The position numbers and the translations under genes were made by a program. From Chloroflexia bacterium (GTDB lineage: Bacteria > Chloroflexota > Chloroflexia > Thermomicrobiales > JALYUS01), in contig JAICJW010000095.1 in assembly GCA_025928215.1 (NCBI GenBank), positions 1-12,227 of the forward strand: a DNA stretch of 12,227 bases, written 5' to 3'. The notes beneath the pieces are model-generated. The model did no database searches. It was given only the letters and a program-made list of their open reading frames with translations, and was not told where the DNA came from. Of the stretch, positions 6,372 to 12,227 are shown in pieces; the stretch's first letter is position 1; every line of letters starts with the position of its first letter.

Positions 6372-7385
6372 TTATGCCGCCGTTACCTGATACTGACCGA
6401 TCACCTCGTGACCGGAAGTGATGCCATGCACTGTTACCTGCCACAATCCTGGCGTGGGGAAGGAGGTGACGACAGTGACCGCGCCATTGCCGTCCGCCGC
6501 GATCTGATTGAGGGCGGTCACACTGCTATCCGGCGCGGTCGCCCACGCGGAGACGGTCTCCCCGACGGTGAAGCCCGTCGCGGGGAGTGAGACGCTCGCT
6601 CCCACAGTCGTCGTTACCGACGGTATGGTCGGCGTTCCGCCCAGCGTATACGGCGCGCTCGTAGTGCTCGGCAGCGCCGCCGCGATCGTTTCATCGCCGC
6701 CCACCATGTAGCGCCCAATCACTTCATGGCCGGAGTTGATACCATGCGCGGTCACCTGCCAGAGTCCCGGCGTCGTGAACGTGACGCTCGTAGTGAAGGA
6801 TCCCGTCGCGTCCATCGTTTGCGGCCCTTGAATCGCTGCCACACTGCGCGTTGGCGCCGTTTCCCAGAAGGCGATCGGTTCGTTCGCCGCGAACCCTGTC
6901 CCCGTGAAGGTGACCGGCACATCGAGGCCGACCGGCGGGAAGGTTGCGGGCGCGGAGGCAGAGAGAATGGAGCCGCCCTGTGCCGGCAGCGCGGGTATCG
7001 GCATACCGGGTACCGTGCCGGAGGCGGGTACCCCGCTCGCTGTGCCGACCGCGTACATACCAATCACCTCAACGCCCGACGTTTGGCCGTGCGCCGTGAC
7101 TCCCCCTGTCCCCACTGTCGCAAAGGAGACAGTGACGGAGATCGTGCCCTGACTATCGGCGGTCGTGCTGTCAAGCGGAGTGACCGACGCATCGGGCGCG
7201 GTCGTCCAGAGGGAGACGATCTCGCCCGCCCGAAAGCCCGCGCCGATGAATGAGGTCGTAGTATTCGTGGCGACAGGGATCGTGGGCGAGGTGAGGGGCG
7301 GCTGTGCCGCGACGGAGAGTGAGAGAAGCGCGAGGCACGCGCAGAGCGATGTGACGGTCACTGCGAACCGGAATGGTCGGAACAT
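6372..7385 (-). CDS. Secreted protein with three Ig-like repeats
   Basis: A 337-residue exported protein. Residues 1-27 form a Sec signal peptide (MFRPFRF, a hydrophobic core, likely cleavage after SVAA). The mature part has three homologous units at about 44-113, 157-228 and 266-335. Each begins with a (G/A)xGFxxxE motif followed by WxTAP and Ser-Val, and ends with VTxHGxxSGxEVIGxYxV. The layout resembles IPT/Ig-like beta-sandwich domains; the exact family is not certain. Linkers rich in Pro, Ala and Gly separate the units. I start at ATG 7385 because GGAGG lies 6 bases upstream; ATG codons further upstream in frame (7409, 7463) lack one and would spoil the signal peptide. It is 74 bases downstream of the DUF5666-like gene and has no anchor or sortase motif at its C-terminus. 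Confidence 0.85.
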   Translation of the reverse strand: MFRPFRFAVTVTSLCACLALLSLSVAAQPPLTSPTIPVATNTTTSFIGAGFRAGEIVSLWTTAPDASVTPLDSTTADSQGTISVTVSFATVGTGGVTAHGQTSGVEVIGMYAVGTASGVPASGTVPGMPIPALPAQGGSILSASAPATFPPVGLDVPVTFTGTGFAANEPIAFWETAPTRSVAAIQGPQTMDATGSFTTSVTFTTPGLWQVTAHGINSGHEVIGRYMVGGDETIAAALPSTTSAPYTLGGTPTIPSVTTTVGASVSLPATGFTVGETVSAWATAPDSSVTALNQIAADGNGAVTVVTSFPTPGLWQVTVHGITSGHEVIGQYQVTAA

Positions 7386-7459
7386 CGGAAGCCTCCGCTC
7401 TCTTTCCATGAATGCACGATGTGAACAACTGGGGGAATGGCATCGCTTCGTCGCCGGTG

Positions 7460-8302
7460 TCATGCCCCGGTGCCAAGATCAATAATCGCGCGAGCGGGGG
7501 TGGTTGTGCCGCCCGTCGTGTCGCCCTGAACGGAGACGGTATCACCCACTTTGATGTCGCTCACCGCGCCCGGTGTCTGCGTGCGAACGCTCGTGCTCGC
7601 GTTCGTCGTCACCGTCGTTGTCGTGCCATCGAAGCTTTGCAGGGTCAGCGTGCCGGTATCAATCTTCGTGATCCGGCCGACGGGACCATTGAGGCCGGGA
7701 AGCAGCCCGCTAGCGGCGGAGCCGCCGGTCGGAGCGCTACCACTCGCGCCACCCGCCGCGCGGTTCCGACCGCCATTCGTCGGGCTCCCCGCGGCCGCCG
7801 TCCCTGCCGTCGTTCCCGCGCCGCCCGGCGTCCGCCCGGCCGCGCCGCCCTGCGCGCCGTTCAGCGCGTAGATCGTCTTCGCGGTATAGGCGGTATCGCC
7901 CGTTTTGTCCCCTTGCAGAGCGACGATGTCTCCCGTCGCGAGATCGCTCAACGCACCGGGCGCGAAGGTCGTGACCAGTGTGGTGGCGCTCGTCGCGACC
8001 GTCGCGGTCGTATTGCCCGGTTTTTCCTGGAGCGTGAGCGTTCCGTTGTCCACCTTTGTCACCGTACCGGTGATGGCGCTCGCCGCTCCGCTACTCTGGC
8101 CGCCGGTGCCGCCGGTGCCGCCGCCCCGTTGCCCACCGAAACCGCCGCCGACGCTCGTTCCACGCACCGCGAAGGCGCTCCGGTCGCTGGAGGCGGCGGT
8201 CTGCCCGGCCGTTTCTCCGCGCCCATAGGCAACGAACCCGGTAACGATCAGCCCGACGAGGACGACCGCGATAATTCCGACTCGTGTTCCGCCACGTCGC
8301 AT
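7460..8302 (-). CDS. Membrane-anchored protein with two DUF5666-like domains
   Basis: A 280-residue protein with one N-terminal membrane segment (residues 7-25, after MRRGGTR), so the rest faces outward. Two similar small domains are separated by a Gly/Ala/Thr-rich linker: residues 77-148 (ITGTVTKVDNGTLTLQ, LATGDIVALQGD) and 207-276 (VGRITKIDTGTLTLQ, IKVGDTVSVQGD). The pattern GTVTKV-NGTLTL followed by a DLxxGDxVxVxG turn is that of DUF5666, an OB-like domain of unknown function. It starts 15 bases after the ABC permease stop, with GAGGAG 11 bases before the ATG, so co-translation with the permease is likely. By position it could serve as a stand-in for the periplasmic adaptor of a MacB-type exporter, but it lacks the coiled-coil and lipoyl domains of HlyD-family adaptors. 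Confidence 0.8.
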   Translation of the reverse strand: MRRGGTRVGIIAVVLVGLIVTGFVAYGRGETAGQTAASSDRSAFAVRGTSVGGGFGGQRGGGTGGTGGQSSGAASAITGTVTKVDNGTLTLQEKPGNTTATVATSATTLVTTFAPGALSDLATGDIVALQGDKTGDTAYTAKTIYALNGAQGGAAGRTPGGAGTTAGTAAAGSPTNGGRNRAAGGASGSAPTGGSAASGLLPGLNGPVGRITKIDTGTLTLQSFDGTTTTVTTNASTSVRTQTPGAVSDIKVGDTVSVQGDTTGGTTTPARAIIDLGTGA

Positions 8303-8317
8303 CGGTGATGATTCTCC

Positions 8318-9661
8318 TCACTCGTATCTGAGCGCATCAATTGGTTTCAATCGCGATGCCCGCCGCGCGGGGTACACGCCGAAGAACAACCCTGTCGCCG
8401 TGGCGAAGAGGACGGCGATAAAGATAGACTGCACCGAGACGATTGTCCGCTGCCACGTCTTGCCGACGATGAACGCCGCCGCCAGCCCGAAGATTACTCC
8501 CGTCAGCGCCCCGATCAGGCTGATCAGCACCGCCTCGGTGACGAACTGGGTCAGAATGTCCCGCCCCTTCGCGCCGATTGCCTTCCGGATGCCGATCTCG
8601 CGCGTCCGCTCCGTCACCGAGACGAGCATGATGTTCATGATGCCGATGCCGCCGACGAGCAGGGAGATGCTGGCGATCACGAGGAGGAAGATCTGGTAGG
8701 TCCGCTGGGTATCCTCAGCAGCCTGGATCTGGTCCGCCTGATTGGTCACCTGCCAGTCCGGTTGGCCGGTCTTCGTGCGATGTTGAGCGGCGAGTGCGTC
8801 GTTGATCTCCCCAATCGCCTTATCCACGGTTTCGGGGCTGGTCGCCTTCACGGAGATCGTCTCGATGGTGTGGCCCGCGCCGACTGATTGCTGCCGCCCG
8901 CCGGTGAGCACCGTCAGCACCGTCGTGATCGGGACGTAGACCTGATTATCGCGCGAGCCGAAACCGTTGCCGCCCTTGACTTCCATCACCCCGACGACCT
9001 GAAACGAGTTGTTGTTGAGCCGCACGGTCTTGCCGATCGGATCGCTGGACGGGAAGAGCGCGGTGGCGATGTTCGCGCCGAGCGCGACGACGCGGGCATT
9101 ACTCGTCACGTCCTGATCCGAGATGAAGTTGCCTTCCGCCGGGCTGTAGCCGTGGACATCCTGATAGGAGGGCCAGACACCGAGCGTCTCACCGAATGTA
9201 TTGACCGTGCCGACGTTGATCCGTCCGCCGCGACCGACCTCCGGCGAGATCGCCGCCGCGTCGGGAATCTCGCCGGGTTGCGCCAGCGCGATGGCATCTT
9301 CCAGCGTCAGCGTGTTGGAAAGCGTGCCGGTCGCGACGCCCGCCGTGCGCTGGTTCGCGCCCTGAATGGTGACGAGGTTCGTGCCATTGCGCTCGAGTTT
9401 TTCCCGCGCGGTCGCCACGACCCCATTGCCGATCGCGAGGAGGGCGATCACCGCGCCGACGCCGATGATAATACCGAGCATCGTCAACAGCGTGCGCATG
9501 ACATTCGCGCTCAGGCTCTGGACCGAGGAGCGCAGGCTCTCGCTAAGAGGCACACCGCCGTGTCCGCGCGTCTTCGGGGCAATGCTCAGCACCGATAACT
9601 GCGAGGGCGTTTGCTCCGTGAGAAGAGGCGATTCGGAAGCGCGTCCGATTGGTTGAGCCAT
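8318..9661 (-). CDS. ABC transporter permease, MacB/FtsX family
   Basis: A 447-residue integral membrane subunit of an ABC transporter of the MacB/LolC/FtsX type, which moves or transmits force to extracytoplasmic substrates instead of making a normal channel. Four membrane segments are seen at about 59-80, 325-347, 374-400 and 408-430. The large extracytoplasmic MacB_PCD-like domain lies between the first two (82-310). Family hallmarks are MRTLLTMLGIIIGVGAVIAL, the coupling loop SVTERTREIGIRKAIGAKGRD and the C-terminal PARRASRLKPIDALRYE. It contains no ATP-binding domain, and no separate ATPase is in the window, so the partner must be encoded elsewhere. ATG 9661 follows GGAGAGGAAG. A frame open further upstream, to 9928, overlaps the P450 gene and is not protein-like. 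Confidence 0.93.
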   Translation of the reverse strand: MAQPIGRASESPLLTEQTPSQLSVLSIAPKTRGHGGVPLSESLRSSVQSLSANVMRTLLTMLGIIIGVGAVIALLAIGNGVVATAREKLERNGTNLVTIQGANQRTAGVATGTLSNTLTLEDAIALAQPGEIPDAAAISPEVGRGGRINVGTVNTFGETLGVWPSYQDVHGYSPAEGNFISDQDVTSNARVVALGANIATALFPSSDPIGKTVRLNNNSFQVVGVMEVKGGNGFGSRDNQVYVPITTVLTVLTGGRQQSVGAGHTIETISVKATSPETVDKAIGEINDALAAQHRTKTGQPDWQVTNQADQIQAAEDTQRTYQIFLLVIASISLLVGGIGIMNIMLVSVTERTREIGIRKAIGAKGRDILTQFVTEAVLISLIGALTGVIFGLAAAFIVGKTWQRTIVSVQSIFIAVLFATATGLFFGVYPARRASRLKPIDALRYE

Positions 9662-9748
9662 CTTCCTCTCCTTGCTCTCCACATCCACCGCGCTAAGAAT
9701 ACGCGCGAACCGCCACGCAAAAAGAGAATTGTAAAAAGAGTGTGGCTT

Positions 9749-9780
9749 TTCCGCCCCTCCCGCCGTTATCCGGGGCGGAA
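9749..9780 (-). terminator. Stem-loop spanning the P450 stop codon, weak terminator candidate
   Basis: The 9-base arms TTCCGCCCC and GGGGCGGAA (9749-9757 and 9772-9780) pair perfectly around a 14-base loop, and the P450 stop codon lies in the loop. On the - strand transcript the T run (CTTTTT) begins only some 11 bases after the stem, so a standard intrinsic terminator is doubtful. It may instead protect the 3' end or separate P450 from permease expression. Confidence 0.35.
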
Positions 9781-10992
9781 GGTGACGGGGAGCGACTTCG
9801 GGCCACGGAAGGCAAAGCCCTCGATCCAGTCCACATGGTCGCTCGCCAGTTGCAAATCCGCGCAGCGCCGGGCAATCGTCAGGACGGCGGTCTGTGCTTC
9901 GGCACGGGCGACGGCCGCGCCGATACAAAAATGTGGCCCGTGCGCGAAGGTGAGGTGCCGGTTCGGCTGGCGGGTGATGTCGAATCGTTCCGGTTCCGGA
10001 AACTGCGCCTCATCCCGGTTGGCGGAGCCAAAGAGCAGGTAGATATTCTGCCCCGGTTCGATCGTCTGGCCGCCGATCGCGATTGGCTCCCGCGCGACGC
10101 GGCTCGTCGCCTGCACCGGGCTATCGTAGCGCATCACTTCCTCGATGGCCGGGCGGATCACCTCCGGGTTCGCCCGTAGATGGGCCAGCGATTCGGGGTG
10201 GCGCGCGAGGGTGAGGATGGCATTGCCGATCAGGTGCGCGGTGGAGTTGTTGCCGCCGACGAGCAGCGCGATGCACATGACGACCATCTCATCGGTCGTC
10301 AGGCGGTCACCGGCTTCCTCGGCCTCAATCATCATCGTGATGAGGTCGTCGCGCGGCGCGTTGCGGCGGGCGGCGATCACGTCTTCCAGATAGGCCTTCA
10401 TCTCCAGCATGCTCGCCTGCCCCTGCCGCATGATCGGGATGCGCTCGTGCATCGTGCCGGAGCGGTCGTAGACGCGCACCTGATCGCGGCTCCAGCGCGT
10501 GAAGTCCTCCTGATCCTCCTGTGGCACGCCGAGCATATCGGCGATCACCCAACCGGGCAGCGGCACCGCGACATCGTGCATGACATCCATGCTGCCTTGC
10601 GCGATCACGCGGTCGAGGAAGGTATCGCAGATTGCTTCGATCCGCTCCCGCTTCGTCTCGGTGACGCGGGCGGAGAACGCCTTCGTCATCAGCGTGCGCA
10701 GCCGCGTATGCCGGGGCGGGTCCGACAGGAGCATCCGGCTACCCAGCACATGCCGCAGCGGCGTCAGTTCCGCCTGCACATCCTCCGGTAGCACCGCGAA
10801 GGTGGCCTCGACGCGCGCGGAGGAGATACGCGGGTCATTGAGGATCGTCACAATGTCATCGTACCGGCTGAGCAGCCAGTATGGCCCATTCCAGAAGACG
10901 GGCGATTCCCGCCGCAACTGCTCGTAGATCGGGTAGGGGTTCACCTGTACCGCCGGGTCGCTGAAGTTGTATGTCGCAGCCGTTATAGACAT
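9766..10992 (-). CDS. Cytochrome P450 monooxygenase (bacterial class I type)
   Basis: A soluble 408-residue haem enzyme that would insert oxygen into an unknown substrate using electrons from a ferredoxin system not encoded here. The haem-binding signature FAHGPHFCIG (349-358) has the cysteine ligand Cys356. The ExxR pair is Glu285/Arg288, and the haem propionate region DPPRHTRLR lies at 91-99. The I helix reads LLVGGNNSTAHLIG (243-256): Asn249 and Ser250 stand where an acid and threonine are usual. Length and lack of a membrane anchor are normal for bacterial P450s. I start at ATG 10992, with GGGGAG 7 bases upstream; a TTG start at 11013 is less likely. It lies 48 bases after the nuclease stop and 104 bases before the permease start, all on one strand. 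The substrate cannot be inferred from context. Confidence 0.96.
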   Translation of the reverse strand: MSITAATYNFSDPAVQVNPYPIYEQLRRESPVFWNGPYWLLSRYDDIVTILNDPRISSARVEATFAVLPEDVQAELTPLRHVLGSRMLLSDPPRHTRLRTLMTKAFSARVTETKRERIEAICDTFLDRVIAQGSMDVMHDVAVPLPGWVIADMLGVPQEDQEDFTRWSRDQVRVYDRSGTMHERIPIMRQGQASMLEMKAYLEDVIAARRNAPRDDLITMMIEAEEAGDRLTTDEMVVMCIALLVGGNNSTAHLIGNAILTLARHPESLAHLRANPEVIRPAIEEVMRYDSPVQATSRVAREPIAIGGQTIEPGQNIYLLFGSANRDEAQFPEPERFDITRQPNRHLTFAHGPHFCIGAAVARAEAQTAVLTIARRCADLQLASDHVDWIEGFAFRGPKSLPVTFRPG

Positions 10993-11040
10993 CGTCGGTC
11001 TCCCCGAAAGCAACGATCGATCACACGAATCATGCGTACT

Positions 11041-12102
11041 TCACTCTTTAGATGCAGCAAGGTAGCGTTGGCGGAGGATATTTATCGCCTTAAGAGAACC
11101 ATCGCCGTCTCGGAAACACCAGAATTCCCAACCGTCCGTTGCTCTGCTGCCGCCCTTAGCGTTATGACCGATGATCGATGTGAGAGCCGCACCGCCCGCT
11201 GCGGAGAGCGAGGTATACTCGACTCCTTGCCAGGTTATCTTACCGTTCGTTTCTAATTGCGCGAGAACACGATGGTCACCCCGGACATGCTCCAAATGCA
11301 ATGGTGCCTTGATGAGACCAGCCTCGATCAGTTGTAGCGGAGATATACCGAACCATCGCTTTCCTGATGAAGCGGGTACTCGCTGCTCTACTTGCGAGAC
11401 CATGACGGTTCGTAGTATATCAGCCGGGGGAATGCTGGGTGCTATAGGAAAATCGAAACGAAGTTGAGCACGACCAAGCGAGGCCGTAATGTCATCCTCG
11501 GACAGATTGCGGACCCTCTGTGCGATTAGATTCACCAATGCGGGATCAGGTTCCTGTGCAAAAAGGTGCTCCACCGCCGTCCGAACTCTCCAATCAATAA
11601 AGTATGCTTGCCATAGCGTGCCAATTTCATCCTTCTGGATGCTTTCCCTAGCGAGTAAAGATAAAGTCTCTTCCGGCTTCTCGCTATCGTTGCTCACACG
11701 TATACGGCGAAAGAGTTTTTCCTCAACTGGAACAGCGGCGTGTGAGTTATAGATTCGATACTCATCTCCATCTGTAAGAACAATCCACTCAACACCCGCA
11801 ACGCTGGCATAGCCCATTATTTGGTTCGCCCACCGTCGATCATCCAAATCCTGCCCGAGTGCCTTTGCCTCGATGAATGCGCGAGGTGATCTCATAAGAA
11901 ATAGCACGTAGTCAACGGGCTTGTCCGCGCTTTTCGGCTTATATTCCCGATGAACTTCCTCAAAATCCTCGGTGTCCCAGCCAAGTACACGCAGTACGGG
12001 CTCGATCAGAGAAGCCTTCGTATTCTGCTCGTTTACCGGCAACCCTCTGTACCGTTCTATCCGTGTCCGGACGTGGTCGAGTGCCTCTCGTAGAGTTGCC
12101 AT
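11041..12102 (-). CDS. Solitary HsdR_N-type PD-(D/E)XK nuclease with C-terminal RAMA-like domain
   Basis: A 353-residue protein with two parts. Residues about 15-125 match the N-terminal nuclease domain of type I restriction enzymes: NTKASLIEPVLRVLGWD, then the PD-(D/E)XK core with Asp64 (KPVDYVLF) and Glu78/Lys80 (AFIEAKALG), then WANQIMGYAS and VLTDGDEYRIYNS. The helicase-translocase part of HsdR is absent. Residues about 247-330 resemble the RAMA domain found beside adenine methylases and restriction proteins: ISPLQLIEAGLI, then WQGVEYTSLSAAGG and DGWEFW. That domain is predicted to recognise DNA, possibly modified DNA. No HsdM, HsdS or other methylase gene is in the window. ATG 12102 has GAGGG 8 bases upstream. 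G+C content is plainly lower than in the neighbouring genes, which suggests acquisition by transfer. A defence role is inferred. Confidence 0.8.
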   Translation of the reverse strand: MATLREALDHVRTRIERYRGLPVNEQNTKASLIEPVLRVLGWDTEDFEEVHREYKPKSADKPVDYVLFLMRSPRAFIEAKALGQDLDDRRWANQIMGYASVAGVEWIVLTDGDEYRIYNSHAAVPVEEKLFRRIRVSNDSEKPEETLSLLARESIQKDEIGTLWQAYFIDWRVRTAVEHLFAQEPDPALVNLIAQRVRNLSEDDITASLGRAQLRFDFPIAPSIPPADILRTVMVSQVEQRVPASSGKRWFGISPLQLIEAGLIKAPLHLEHVRGDHRVLAQLETNGKITWQGVEYTSLSAAGGAALTSIIGHNAKGGSRATDGWEFWCFRDGDGSLKAINILRQRYLAASKE

Positions 12103-12161
12103 CTCTATGTCCCTCACTCCTGCCGCTGAGATCATCCATCAAAATATCAACAATATGCATT

Positions 12162-12189
12162 TGTATAACAGTTACCTACTTTGTTGCAA
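12162..12189 (-). promoter_or_regulatory. Candidate promoter of the nuclease gene
   Basis: On the - strand TTGCAA (12184-12189) and TATACA (12162-12167) are separated by 16 bases; each matches its consensus at four of six positions. The surrounding stretch 12136-12190 is A+T-rich compared with the rest of the window. The predicted start, near 12155, would leave a leader of about 50 bases before ATG 12102. Confidence 0.45.
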
Positions 12190-12227
12190 CCGTCGGAGAC
12201 GCTTTCCTCGTCCGTAGGGGCGGTTCG

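Noticed and set aside
6169..6444. 91-codon - strand frame between the secreted protein and the PLP enzyme
   Set aside because: It begins inside the secreted-protein gene, has no ribosome site and no familiar motif; the opposite strand is equally open, so coding cannot be supported.
7412..8308. 298-codon + strand frame across the DUF5666-like gene
   Set aside because: Arg/Ala-rich sequence with no domain; the - strand frame has a membrane segment and two repeated domains, so this is its shadow.
9662..9928. N-terminal extension of the ABC permease to 9928
   Set aside because: It overlaps the P450 coding region in another frame and adds 89 residues unlike a permease; ATG 9661 has a ribosome site and fits the family.

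Overview
The window is 12.2 kb of G+C-rich bacterial DNA carrying ten well-supported protein genes, two small leader-type ORFs and a probable gene fragment at the left edge. Taxonomic cues are indirect: high G+C, a mitochondrial-type aconitase, a Pro/Thr-rich lipoprotein ending in a small two-cysteine domain of the kind I associate with Chloroflexota, and a membrane-anchored DUF5666-like protein. A Chloroflexota (Thermomicrobia-like) origin is my best guess, held with moderate to low confidence.

Layout. Bases 1-310 hold the apparent 3' end of an unidentified gene, an inverted repeat and promoter-like sites. A complete aconitase gene follows on the + strand (311-2647). Everything to its right lies on the - strand. 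Read in the direction of transcription (right to left), the order is: a solitary HsdR_N-type nuclease with a C-terminal RAMA-like domain (12102-11041), a cytochrome P450 (10992-9766), a MacB/FtsX-type ABC permease (9661-8318), a membrane-anchored protein with two DUF5666-like domains (8302-7460), a secreted protein with three Ig-like repeats (7385-6372), a 250-base gap, a trans-sulfuration PLP enzyme (6118-4856), a lipoprotein (4826-4311), a HicB-HicA toxin-antitoxin pair (4191-3746) and a SAM-dependent methyltransferase (3499-2717). The methyltransferase converges on aconitase.

How the genes may work together. HicB and HicA overlap by 4 bases and form a classic antitoxin-first pair. The permease, the DUF5666-like protein and the three-repeat secreted protein are closely spaced (15 and 74 bases) and look like one envelope or export cluster, although no ABC ATPase is in the window. 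The PLP enzyme and lipoprotein are 29 bases apart and may be co-transcribed. Aconitase is housekeeping (TCA cycle). The P450 and the nuclease look like accessory genes, and the nuclease gene is visibly poorer in G+C than its neighbours.

Most unusual points. (1) The hicBA pair is bracketed by two near-identical direct repeats of about 88 bp. Each copy contains a Shine-Dalgarno site and the first nine codons of a small ORF (MTDEEIKAE...), and in both places the small ORF stops exactly 17 bases before the next gene (hicB or the methyltransferase). (2) The solitary nuclease plus RAMA-like domain is a candidate modification-sensing restriction factor. (3) The P450 lacks the usual acid-alcohol pair in its I helix. 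No RNA gene, insertion sequence or CRISPR array was recognised.
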